Positions 34,677-46,298 of a DNA stretch of 64,000 nucleotides are shown in pieces. Location of the stretch: the NCBI GenBank assembly GCA_026008535.1, contig BRKX01000006.1:33840664-33904663 (forward strand). The letters run 5' to 3'. The notes beneath the pieces were generated by a model, which ran no database searches, had not been told where the DNA came from, and worked only from the letters and a program-made list of their open reading frames with translations. The number at the start of each line of letters is the position of its first letter. Position 1 is the stretch's first letter. A program made the position numbers and the translations under genes. The stretch is from Perilla frutescens (taxonomy: Eukaryota; Streptophyta; Magnoliopsida; Lamiales; Lamiaceae).

Positions 34677-35917
34677 TGATGAGGACATCCATAGCAATGA
34701 AGATTCAAACCCGGAGTTGCAAATTAGAGGTCCAGTTACAAGGTTACGAGCTAAGCAACTTCAAGGTTATTTGCAAGGCTATGTTTGAAAGAAGCTCGAG
34801 GAAGAAGTGAATGTTCGGAGCCGCTCCAAGATCATCACTATGCTTTCAATTGAAGATGAGCATTATACTTTGATGGATTGAAGCATACTTGGCCGAAAAT
34901 TAGAAGATTTCAATTTGATGCCAATCCAGGAGGTTATGGCGATTAAGGCGTGACCATGTCTTATCTGCCAGAGGCATCCGAGAATTCGAACCCTTTTGAC
35001 ACTTTGTGGGGTTTCGAATTATCTTAATTATTTTAATTAATTATTTTAGACTATAGTAATTAATTATTTGAGTCCAGTTTTTGTTATTTAATTATTGTAA
35101 TTTTCGGTTATGATTGAGTCAAAGATTGACTAGGCTTTTAGATAAGGCAAGATCTACAAAATCTACCTTAAATAGAATTCTAGTTTAAGAAGTTTTCTAG
35201 TCCAATTTGGACAAGTTTTTTAGTTAGTTTTAGCTAGAAATTCCGTGCTCCCCTCTAGTATAAATAGAGGATCATTGTGAACATTATACTTTAGACCATA
35301 TTTGATAATTAAAGCTTTGCTTCAATATTGTCTCAACCCATTTAATCTTTTGTGAGTTTAGATAATTAAATTCATACTCTTAGATTTAGCATCTCTAAGT
35401 TTTACAAAGGGAATTCACCGTCCACGTTCGAGGGATCGTCGGAAACTCGCTATCGAAGAGCAACTTAAAGAATTTGGCCTTGTGTACGTTCGAGATTCAA
35501 GGCAACTTTCGGGTTGTAATTCACATCGATAAATCATCATCCAAATCCGCCGTTCGACGTCTTCTAAACATCATCAACGTCCGTCTCAAGTTCAACCACC
35601 AATCGAGATCAATTCGTCTTCGTTCCATCACAATCCGTAAGTCCATTACAACTCTATCATACCCTATCTACTCTAACCATTCTAAGCCTATTCATCATCA
35701 TCGAAATTCCATCATTTTTACCCTTATCATAGCCGTCCAAAAACAACCCTTCTTTTGATTGGATTTGTGTTATTTTGTGTGATATTGTCTAGGTATTTTA
35801 ATTGAGTCTTAGTCGTCTAGTTATTCGAGTATAGAATCCTTTCGTAATCGACATAGTTTCTTTCCTAGCTTCCGCGTCTTTTGTGTCTCGTTAGTCATTG
35901 AGTCCCGAGTCACATCA
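34677..35917 (+). repeat. Solo LTR R (Ty3/gypsy type) inside pol of G
   Basis: Perfect TSD ATCAG at 34672-34676 and 35918-35922, ends TG...CA. It contains a TATA box, TATAAATAG, at about 35259. Its first 150 bases read in frame RGPVTRLRAKQLQGYLQGYV, matching the C-terminal tail of some gypsy pol proteins, so in its family pol or a peptide extends into the LTR. Discounting R and one TSD copy rejoins the G frame (CDI...DKS). Confidence 0.88.
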
Positions 35918-35922
35918 ATCAG

Positions 35923-37380
35923 AGATAAGTCAATAAGAGCAATCCTCCTAACTGGCGTAAGGAGAGGCAACATGTATGTTGTTGACTGGTCAACAGACTA
36001 TAGAGAGGCTTGCTTTCTCTCAGAAGGCTCAACTAAAGCAAGCTGACTATGGCATCGATGACTAAATCATCTCAATTTCAAAACCATCAACCATCTGGCC
36101 AAGAAGGAGCTAGTTGATGGGCTTCCCAATGAGATTTTCAAGAAAATTGGCGTTTGTGGACCGTGCTAGAAAGAGAAGCAAGTGAGGTCATCATTCAAAG
36201 ACAGAAGTCTCCTCCAAGGACAACTGCTCCCCTCCAACTGCTACACTTGGATCAATTTGGGCCAGTTAGACCACGAACTCCCAAAGGGAAAAGATTCACT
36301 CTTGTAGTAGTTGATAACTTCTCAAGATACACATGGGTAAAGTTTCTCAGAAGCAAGGACGAGACATACTCCAAGCTATCAGCGATGATTAGAAGACTGG
36401 AAACTGAAAGTGAAAGATCAATTCAATGAATTCGTTCAGACAATGGAACTTAATTCGTAAACCAGCAGATCATTAGTTTTCTCAGTGAACTAGAAATAAC
36501 TCACGAGCACTTAGCTGCCAAAATTCCAAAGCAAAACGGTGAAGCTGAACGGCGAAAATGCACTCTCAAGGATGCAGCTCGAGCAATGATAGCTGATGCC
36601 AACATAGCTGAAGGTTACTGGGCTGAAGCAGTCAACACGGCGTGCCACACTCAAAACAGAAGTGCCATCATCAGTTCACATGACAAGGCACCTTATGAAC
36701 TATATAAGGGTCGTAAGCCATCTATCTCATACTATAAATTGTTTGGCTGTAAATGTTATATTCACAACAATGGCAAGAGTAAACTGAAAGCATACAGTGC
36801 CAAAGCTGATGAGAGAATCTTTCTTGGCTACAATTCTCCTCATGCACAGGCTTACAGAGTGTTCAACAAACGAACACTTGTTGTGGAAATAACATGTTAT
36901 TTTGTTTTTTATGAATTTGCCAATGAGTACATGAACAAAGAAGCAGTCGATACATCAGTTCAAGTACTGCCTAGCAAAACTCATAACTCGCATGACTATG
37001 TGTATCATACAGTCCCAGAAGAGTTTGAAGTTGGATTAGAAGATGAAGGCAACACATCCAGCACTAGACCAGCTGAAGGCACAATTGAGGGTAATCAAGT
37101 CAATGAAGAGACTAATCGTGCTGAGACCATCAACCTCACAACTGATGCAGGGGAAGAACTGATGAAGATGAAAAGCAAACTGAAGATAAGACATCAACTG
37201 ATCTCAATGTTGAAGATCCAACTGAAAATCCAGCTGAGGATAGCCTACCCAAATGGTTCAGAAGCCACCCAGCTGATAAGATTGTTGGAGATCCAAGAAG
37301 TCGGGTTTAGACCAGAAGTTCAACAGAGCATGCTCTCTTTACATGCTTCTTATCTCAAACTGAACCACTGAACATCAAAG
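35923..37380 (+). pseudogene. pol: GAG-pre-integrase and integrase of element G
   Basis: The pre-integrase zinc-binding part has LWHR-stop-LNHLNF (about 36050) and CGPC (about 36155). In the integrase core, catalytic Asp codons are at 36250 and 36439 and the Glu at 36547, so the D-35-E spacing is kept. Stops at 36427 and just after SDNGT break the frame. The C-terminal part (KPSISYYKLFGCKCYI, KADERIFLGYN, AYRVFNKRTLVVE) is open from 36586 to 37371. An acidic linker follows before RT. It would insert cDNA into the genome; it is dead as it stands. Confidence 0.88.
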
Positions 37381-38244
37381 AAGCTCTTGAAGATTTAGAC
37401 TAGATCATAGCCATGCAAGAAGAGCTGAACCAATTCACAAGAAACGATGTATGGTTTATTGTCGATAGGTTAAAAACCCAGAAAGTCATTGGAACCGAGT
37501 GGGTTTTTCACAACAAACCGGACGAACAAGGCATCATCACTAGGAACAAAGCAAGGCTGTTAGCTAAAGGATACTCTCAAAGTGAATGGATCGACTTTGA
37601 TGACACATTTGCACCAGTTGCAAGATTGGAAGCAATCAGACTGTTTCACACCTATGCAGCTCACAACAACTTCACAGTCTATCAAATTGATGTGAAAAGT
37701 TCGTTTCTACAAGGGATGCTCATGGAAGATGTGTACGTTGAGCAACCACCTGGATTCGAAATTGGAGATCAAGTCTTCAAACTGAAGAAAGCACTCTACG
37801 GACTAAAACAAGCACCCCGAGCCTGATATGAAACCCTCACAACATTCTTGCTGAAGAATGAGTTTCAAAAAAGAGTCATTGATAGAACTCTATTCAAAAT
37901 TGAATGATCATCTGATATCTTAATGGTTTAAATTTATGTGGATGACATAATATTTGGATCAAAGAACAAAGATCTATGCACACAGCTTGCACAACTGATG
38001 CAAAGCGAATTCGAGATGAGCATGATGGGAGAAATGATATTCTTCCTAGGACTCCAAGTGAAGCAGCTCAAGGATGGGATATTCATCATCCAACCCAAGT
38101 GCACGAAGGAGTTAGTTAAGAAGTTTAGAACTGATAAAGGAAAAATTATCAAGATTCCCAAGAACACATCAGTTCAACTGACTCTTGATGAAGAAGGAGA
38201 ATCAGTTAGCCAAACATACTATAGAGGGTTCACTTCTCTACCTA
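37381..38244 (+). pseudogene. pol: Reverse transcriptase of element G
   Basis: Copia RT: MQEELNQFTRNDVW, VIGTEWVFHNKPDE, RNKARLLAKGYSQ, FDDTFAPVARLEAIR, VYQIDVKSSFLQG and LKKALYGLKQAPRA are in order, then YVDD at 37935-37946. The usual Asn-Ala-Phe-Leu after DVKS reads Ser-Ser-Phe-Leu. Stops replace the Trp after QAPRA (37825) and occur before the YVDD block; a frameshift is near 38190. Confidence 0.9.
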
Positions 38245-39049
38245 ATTACTAGTCGACTAGACATCTCATATTCAGTCGATTTATGTGCACGATTCCAAGC
38301 TAATCCGAAGAAGAGTCATCTTGAAGCAGCAAAGAGGATCTTCAAGTACCTCAAAAGAAGTATAAATCTTGGATTATGGTATCCCAGATATGACAGTTTA
38401 AGTCTAACTCTAGTTATTCAGACTCAGACTTCGATAGATGCAAGATTGACAGGAAAAGTACCAGTGGAACATGTCAGATTCTTGGTCACAAACTGATATC
38501 ATGTTCAGCAAGAAGCAGCACTCAGTTGTCATATCAACAACTAAAGCGGGGTATATAGCTGCTAGAAGCTATTGTACATAGATACTCTGGATGAAGCAGC
38601 AGTTGAAGGATTATAAGGTCGAAACTGACGAAGTACTTATCTTCTATGACAACAATAGTGCTATTGCGATTTCTCAGAATCTAGTTCTGCATTCGAGAAC
38701 AAAGCACATTGATATCAGACACCACTTCATCATAGATCACATTGAGAAGAAAGACATATACATCCAATATGTCAGTACAGAGGGGCAGATAGCTGACATT
38801 TTCACAAAGCCATTGCCAAAAGCAAGATTCATGGAGCTATGTATCCAATTGGGGTTAGTAGAACTAACTCCAGAAGATGAAGATGATGAATTGATCGAGA
38901 TAATGTATAGAACAACCTCAACTGATGAGAAAGAAAGAGGAGAAGCTGCAACTGAACCAAGAGACGCATCAGTTCAGTCAGTGAAAGGGTCCGATACTGG
39001 CCAAGACATCAGTTTAAGGGAAAAGCAAGCTGAAAAACTTGCAAACTGA
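38245..39049 (+). pseudogene. pol: RNase H of element G
   Basis: Continues RT with GSLLYLITSRLDISYSVDL, the copia connection region. The RNase H block YDNNSAIAISQN, HSRTKHIDIRHHFI and GQIADIFTKPL is open from 38591 to 39049. The middle third (38480-38590) is broken by stops. An acidic tail with a Gln/Ser/Asp-rich end closes pol. Confidence 0.88.
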
Positions 39050-39656
39050 TGAGGAGCGTGGAAGCTGAGAAGTCAAAGGAATTGGAACTGATCAAAAGTT
39101 CAATCCGTTTAAACTGGAGAAACAGCTCATGATCAGCTGAAACAAGCAGGTGAACTGAAGGAAGAGCTTGAATCCATCTTAGTTGAGGAAGGAGCTGAAC
39201 TGAAAAGACATTCAGTTAAAACTGACCAAGTCAACTGGAGATTGCCAGATGCAGCCAAGTCATCTGATAACGTCAGCAGCTAAAGCCACGCGGAAGCTCA
39301 AGAAAGAGAGATTTGAACAGATAAGTTCAAATTTATTTTTCTTAGTGGAACAGTAAAATAATGTGTCAAACCATTGTTACCGTTGGACCCACTCACTCTC
39401 TCCTCATTTATCTCCAATGGATAAATTTGAAAATTAATCAACGGATTAATTGGAACCATTTAGAGTAGCCCATCTCAAATCTTTTTTACCGTTAGATTCT
39501 CCATCTACTCGAAAGCTATAAATAAATTGGCCGAACCCCTTTTCAGTTCACCCAAATAGCCAATCAAGCATTCAAGAATTCCTTCTCAGAGCCTCAATCA
39601 AAAGATCTTTCTCATCTCAAGAGTTCCCAGAAAATCTCCCAACTCCTTCATTAATC
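39050..39656 (+). promoter_or_regulatory. Spacer with candidate promoter of G accessory ORF 1
   Basis: No coding seen. Two copies of TTACCGTT[G/A]GA (about 39376 and 39487), then TATAAATA at 39517-39524, 133 bases before the ATG at 39657. A pyrimidine-rich leader with TCAATCAAGC-type sequence follows. The layout looks like an independent polymerase II promoter; inferred only. Confidence 0.5.
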
Positions 39657-41170
39657 ATGGCCCAATTCTCTGCCAACCCCCACCGAAGGAAATACAACTT
39701 CAAGGTAACTGGTGAAGACTCAAGGGCATTCTGCAAAGATCTCTATCATGACAAGATGCTTAGCCCTCCCAATTTCAGAAAAAGGCATTGTCGGCGCAGA
39801 GCCATTGAACTGATCATTCAACAAGTTGAAATAGCTCAACTCAAGAAGTTCACTGAAGCTGCTCCAATACGAGTATACCTAGAAGCAGTGGCTGAATTCA
39901 AGATGTACAAGGAACCCCCTTGAGCTCATTACTGAAGTTAGAGGTCAACAACTCACAATCACTTCTGCGATCTTGAGTGAGATATTCAGCCTATCAATTG
40001 GTGGTGTTGATATCGAAGAAATAGAAGTAGTCGCTGATGAATGCTATGTGAATAGGAAGAAATTTAGTTGTAATCAAGGCTTCCAAATCAATCACCTCAT
40101 ATCAAGATTCTACAAAGAAATTCAAATGCTATCCTTCATTGCCTCAAAAATGCTAGTAGGATTGTGTGGAAGCTACTCCGAAATGTCAAAGGTAAAATAC
40201 AAGATCTGCAATGTCATCATGGAATAAATCAAGGTAGAGGTCACTGTTTTTCTTTAGTCAGGTAAAGAAATTTGTTGACATCCTGGAAGACAACACAACA
40301 CACCTGAAGTGCTTCCCACAGAAGATGTACTATCTTAACAGAGTGAGCATCATTCTGGAAAAACTGATCCCATACTTGATGGTAGAAGAAACCAATCTCC
40401 AACCAGTTGATCCAACTGATTTCATTCCAAAAGAGGGAAAGACAACACTGCCTCCCGTAATAATCAAAGAGTTACAGCCGCGACTGAGAAAGAAGCTGAT
40501 TCCAACAACGCCAGTGACTCGAGGGAAAGGGAAGGCAAAGATGGCAGAGCCTGAGGAATATTAGACTCTTATTCAAATGACGACATTCCAATGGATCAGG
40601 GATTCACGCCAACTGAAGAAAGAAATGGGAACAAGAGTGACTCTGAAAAGAGTCAAGCTAAGCTGAGAGCTACTGCAGCAATTCAATTAAAAACTGATGA
40701 GAAGAAAAGGCAGACAAAGACAGCTGAATTGGAGACTTCAGCAAAGATCTCAGCAGGAGAAACTGCCACCTCACCAGTTTAGACCAAGAAGAGGACAAAG
40801 CCAACCAAAGAAAAGGTTGGAGAAACGTCTATATTTAAGGAAGCTGCTAAAGAGAATAAAGAAGGCACTGCAGCTGAAGATGAGGTCTACTTCTGGGATA
40901 ATCAAACTAGAGATCAGTAGCCAGCTATAGACAAAACCCAGTTCAGGGATCATGAAACTGAAGACCCGTAGCCGAGCAGAGCATCCACGCAGTTCAAGTA
41001 ACTGATCATAAACCTGGAGAAATAGGTAAAATTGATCTCTGAATCTATCTTGCAATTGGAAGCATATTCTAGATATGAAGATTCTGAAGAAGATTCCTCC
41101 AACAATAAGGAAATGCCAGATAGTTCCAGGAGAACCAAAAAAAGAAGAACTGACAACAAGAAGAACTAGA
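39657..41170 (+). pseudogene. Accessory ORF 1 of element G (unknown family, 'putative plant transposon protein'-like)
   Basis: Starts MAQFSANPHRRKYNFKV. N-terminal part: ELIIQQVEIAQLKKFTEAAP, YLEAVAEFKMYKE, then a frame change, EVRGQQLTITSAILSEIFSL. Middle part: FIASKMLVGLCGSYSEMSKVKYKI and, after a further break, MYYLNRVSIILEKLIPYLM with VDPTDFIPKE. The C-terminal 200 residues are Lys/Glu/Thr-rich and disordered in appearance. The parts match the F accessory ORF and copies 2 and 3 in order. No catalytic motif or membrane segment seen. It sits where Sireviruses carry their env-like ORF, but I see no envelope features. Confidence 0.7.
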
Positions 41171-41595
41171 GGCCAATCACACTGATCAGAAGCCCTAGAA
41201 ATAACTTATTATAAAATCAGTTTCTTATCTATTTCATAAATGAAAATCTTTTGCTTAGAAATAAATGTCATGTCAGCATTAATTTTCAATTTCTTACCGT
41301 TGAATTCCTGACAACGGGCATTAAAGGCCAAAAGCATAAACAAAGGACATAGTTTTTTAAAGATATATGAGTATGATTTATTGCTCATAAATCAATCCAG
41401 ATCTAGTCCTTTTGCTAGAAGAGACACACTCATTTCTCAAATCATTCAAGAGAAGTCTTTTCATTTTCCCCTCTCTCAACTAAAAATTATAGCCAAACTC
41501 CTTCAATTGCAGAATTCCTCAGTTCCCCAAATTCATTCAAAAACCAGATATTGAGAGATAAATTCCTTGAAAGGAAGAAGTTCCAGAAAATTCTC
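41171..41595 (+). other. Spacer before accessory ORF 2
   Basis: No coding. Contains one TTACCGTTGAAT (about 41293) and AT-rich sequence at about 41360 without a convincing TATA box. A leader rich in TCAATTC/TTCCCC lies before the likely start near 41596. Confidence 0.5.
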
Positions 41596-44500
41596 CATGA
41601 ATCAAACAGCGCAAACATGCTTGTTAGTCTTCACAAGATAGGAATTCTTCGTTACCTGGAAACACCATGAAGGTTCTTCAGACAAACCTGGTGTGTGAAT
41701 TTCTTCTTCAAGAAGGCAAAGAAATATCATCAGTTATCCAAGGCCAATTGATCATGATAACTGAGGAAACAGTTGCTAAAGTTTTTCAACTTCCAAGGTA
41801 AGGAGCAGCAGTTCAATAATTGAGTGAAGCAGCTGAACTGTAACGCCCCAAACTACTCTGTTTCGCTACGTCACTTAACATATGATTTACTTATATAATT
41901 TTTTGTTCTTTTAATAAATTGAGCGGAAGCTAAGGTCAAATTGTATAATGATGTATGACATCACAATTCCCATTATAAATTTTTCACAATTATAACATGC
42001 AACCTATCTGATCTATTTTGTCACATAACATAGTATTAAGTATAAGCATCATATAAGCCCATCCATACAATCATACACTCATCTAACCTATTTGGCTCAT
42101 AGGTTCTACACAACCCGCCTATCTAGCACCCTAGTTTAGCCATCATAATATATGGTTCAAGAACATACTTCGCACATAGAAGGCTCCAAGGTCGAATGAC
42201 CCGCCCTTCAAATATTTTGCATAGTATCAAGTTAAATACATCATAACTACAAAATATGGCTAGTCCCATCCCCAATAGTCATTGATCATAAAAACAAAAT
42301 GAGAATGATCGATGAGATGATAATAATATGAGTATTTCAAAAGAAGAGCATACAAAAGTAAACACAAGCTTGTGAGGGTTCTCTTGTGTTCACAATGCTC
42401 CTACTCGAACCCCAACTCCTCAACCTGAAATTCATAAAATGAATGGGGTGAGTATTTAACGACATACTCAGTGGGGAACACTGCAAATAGTTATAGCCAA
42501 TTGCACAAGTGAAAATATAACATAAGGAAATTTCTTTACTTTGTGGAGACTAGCCTCAACCCCGTAGGGTCCGAACATCATGATGCCCCTATTAATGAAT
42601 GTCTTAGCCCTGTAGGGATGCCCGCATGCTTATTATCCCCCAGGGAGGACATTAAAAAGTCTATATCGATCCCGTAGGACCTCTTTTTCGACCCCAAAGG
42701 ATCTTTGTATTGCCCCGAAGGGTCTCATTCATATCACCGGTCTGAAGACCCTGTATACTTATACATTCAAAGCACAACAATAACTATAACTTTACACGTG
42801 AGACGCTTTTAAATCCTTTCAACCTTGAAATACTCCTTTTTCATGCCCAGGTTGTCTACCTTGAACCCCAATACGTCACCTAGCACCTTTAAATCCCTTT
42901 TTCGTTTTAGATGTCAAGTTATACAATTATTCTATAATTTTGACCAAACACATTTTATACATTGCTTTAAGGTTCTCATACATATCCAAATACTCAATCA
43001 TGGATATGCAAGCTCATACTATGATTTTGGACTCAAAATACCCATTAAAACTCTTTGAGACATTTAATCGAACACGTTATGTGTACCCATTTAAACCAAA
43101 AGAACAAGACTCAATTTAAATTCTTTAAATCCACAATTTCCAATACATGCACTTCCATCCTAGGGCTATAACATACATGAAAATCAACTCAATAAAACCA
43201 TCACAACACCTCCAACCAACAGCAACATATTAGGGGAAAATTCGGGAAAAAATCCAAACCCTAGCAATAATAAACCATAGGAATTTCAATTTAACAACAC
43301 ATATAGCTTCAGTAGAGTAAATAAACCATATGTTCAAGATATCAAAGCAAGAGTTTCAATAAAAATCGAAAACCCCACATTTTTGGATGCAAGCCCTAAA
43401 TTCACATCCACAAGAAATGTTGTTTAATCACCAAGAGATAGATGATATGTAGTTACCTTAATTGATGGATGATGATGATGAGAGAATCCACTCCAACTTG
43501 AAAAGAAAAATGGCTCTCTGATGTGGGGACACACGACCCAACCGATCACGTCCCATGGCCATGTTGCACAGGGCTCGGGACGCGACTTGGAGGGGTTTCG
43601 CGCCTCTCAGTCGTGTTGTAGACTGCTTGGCACATGACCTGGAGGAGGTCGTGCCTGAGGGTCGCGTTTCAGATTGATTTGCTATTTTCGAATACAGTTC
43701 CACTCCCGGACATTTCCAACTCCATTTAACTTTCTAATCCAAACATAACTTAAATTTTCAAAAGACATTTAATATATACCGAAAAAAGCAGGGGGCATTA
43801 CCCCTAGCACCCATCGGGGCGCTTCGTCCCCTGAACCCCGGGTCAGCGAGACCCCCGATCAACTCAGCGTGAGGGTGTTCAAGGTATGGTAAAAAAAATT
43901 AAATGCAATCACATTCATTATCATATAACTCGACATTTTAGTATTAAACTCAAATTATATTATACACTCAGTATAATATCAGCGTGCTATGACGTATCAG
44001 CTTGAGTGGGACAACATGCATTAAAACAATGGCATAAAATACAAACATACCATCATAATTAATATTCAAATAATATTAATTCAAAATCATTTACCACAAT
44101 TATAATAATAATTTAGAAAAAGGGTCAGGGTATCACATGAACTACACTGGAGAAGATGGAAAGCATTCAGTTTTACCACATCTAAAACTGATTTGAAGCC
44201 AGAGTATAGAGTTCTGCTTGACATCACAAACAAGATGATGTTTGGAGCCATTGGAAGCCTGAGCCAGCTTATCCAAGAGAGGTACAAGGTGATGATTCAC
44301 CTAACTGAAGGACGAGAAACAAACTGGGCAGAGTATGTATTTTCTCAGATCAAGCATCATGTCCTCAAGGCCTCCAACTTAAAGAGAACAAAGAAGTTTG
44401 AGTCTATGGTGGGACTCATTCTCAGGATGAACAAGATGATTGGAGACATCTTGAAGCTGCCAAATGATGATGCTTTACCAGTCCTTCTTTCTGACTGGAT

Positions 44501-45622
44501 TCCCTAGAAAATAAGCATTCATCTTTAGTCACTCAAGAAGAAACGGAGGACCAAGGCCAAGACAAGTACCCCAGCCTCAAGCAACTCAACTACCAATGCC
44601 GTTCTGTAACCATTCTCAAAGAATAGATCATCAGCTGATGTTAAAGATTATTCTAATCCAGATGAGCTTATTCCATTCATTGGAATTCCTCATCCAGACT
44701 ATGGAGCTGATTACTTCAGGAGCACTTGCTCTCCTCTCCAACTGACGGAATAAAATATTTGCATTTTCTACAGTGGTGAATATGCAGCCAAGAGTGCATA
44801 AAAAGAGGTAACCAATTTACTTCTCACTCAATTTGCATTAGTGGCTATGCAAGATCAAGAGCTTTTTAAGCAATTACACTGGTATTTCTACCGGTACAAC
44901 TGTAGACATTCAATGTCTATCCAGTCTTATTTCTTAATCATTGCCTTTCACGACATGAGTTTTTGGCAAAGAGAAGAAGTTTGAAGTTTAAAATGGATAG
45001 GATCTTCAAATCTATTTCTTTCAACAATCGTACGAGTGTAGAGGATTATGAATCATCGACTGACCAACAAAATCCCTCCAACTGCTCTACTTGTCGAACT
45101 GACAAGTGACATTATGGCTCAAGAAGAAGCAGGTGTCCAGCAGCCAGCCAACTACACAACTAGCCCTGCCTGCCGAAAACTGAATTTTGACAATCTATCA
45201 AATCAGTCAGCTGAGCCACCTCGACCATCTGAACCTGCAACTGAGCAAATACATAGAGATCTACTCCTTACCCCAGCTACAATGGTTTGAGAATATGATG
45301 ATGAAGACACTGCCTTATCACCAAATCTCTTGTGTAAGAGATATGTCACCCCACTGATCACTTCAAGCTCAAAGACAGCTGCCCAACTGAATTCTCAAGA
45401 AGTTCAGTTCAAGTCACCCATCAAGAGGAACTTGCAGAGAAGGCGAAGAGTCATGTCAGCTAACACCAAGCAACGGAGTCAATCCGTGAGAAAATCAAAG
45501 CCAGAGAAGCCTATTGAAGAAATTGGATCTGCATCAAAGAAGTAAAGACCAAACTGCTCCGAGGAAAGCAGTGAAGAGAATCTAGTTTGCCCCATCAAAA
45601 AGAGAAAACTGACTGAGATTTG
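41596..45622 (+). pseudogene. Accessory ORF 2 of element G, split by solo LTR Q
   Basis: Likely start near 41596. A frame-broken N-terminal part includes LHKIGILRYLE and VLQTNLVCEFLLQEGKEI, then LIMITEETVAKVFQLP. After Q, the open block 44160-44507 has KPEYRVLLDITNKMMFGAIGS, NWAEYVFSQIKHHVLKA and KKFESMVGLILRMNKMI, the conserved middle domain. A Ser/Thr/Pro-rich tail follows in broken frames to about 45622 (RRVMSANTKQRSQSVRK...), ending Lys/Arg-rich. Same family as copies 1 and 3 but far diverged, so the triplication is older than this insertion. Confidence 0.7.
41839..44137 (-). repeat. Solo LTR Q (Ty3/gypsy type) inside accessory ORF 2
   Basis: Perfect TSD TGAAC at 41834-41838 and 44138-44142. 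On the minus strand it starts TGTGATACCCTGACCC and ends GGGGCGTTACA. 2299 bp, no gag or pol. Around 42550-42740 it carries a degenerate series of CCCCGTAGGG-type motifs, and around 43520-43680 a GC-rich stretch with repeated CGTGxCTGAG/CGCGCCTCTCAG-type segments. Confidence 0.9.
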
Positions 45623-46298
45623 ATCCAGTAGTTCAGAAACTGATATCATCAGTTAATTGATGAATCAGTCAAGGGGGCCAAGCAGAAGACACGATAGAAC
45701 TGATCGATCAGCTACCAAATTGTTAGTTCCTAAGTCATCAGTTGGATTGTATCCCAATTGACTCAGGATAAGTTTTTGAATTATTTATTCTTTAAACCTA
45801 TTCTAAATAAATTATCACCGTTGTGATTCATTACAATTTTATCATAATCCAACGGATATAATTATTCAAAGTGGGAGATCTCTCACAAATGGCTAGCATT
45901 AATGCTACTGACCAAAATCAACCACGAAAGTGGAAAGTGAGTTGATTGATTGAGAGATATAAATAGCAAAATCCTGCAACAAATATTTTCTATTTATGGC
46001 AACTACACCATTTTTCAAATGGATGAACTCTCAACTGCTGATCTAAAGTAAGGCTAAGATTATGGACGGTTGAGATATCCATTGTATATAACCAGCTGAG
46101 CATCAGTCAAATACATTAATTGACTAGCTGAAGGGTACTCGAGTACAACTCGTAGTACATGCATGCAAAGTTTCTTTTATATTCTAAGGCGAGAGCGATC
46201 AAAGATCACATATCTATATTCATAACTCTCCTTGTATTGCTTTGCAGCCTTCTCTCTCTACTCCATTCCACTCTCTGAAATACTTTCACTTTTGCAGA
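45623..46298 (+). promoter_or_regulatory. Spacer with candidate promoter of accessory ORF 3
   Basis: Contains ATCACCGTTGTGATT (about 45815), TATAAATAG at 45958-45966 and TATATAA at 46085-46091, the latter about 210 bases before the ATG at 46299. TTTTGCAG just before that ATG could also be a splice acceptor. No coding. Confidence 0.45.
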
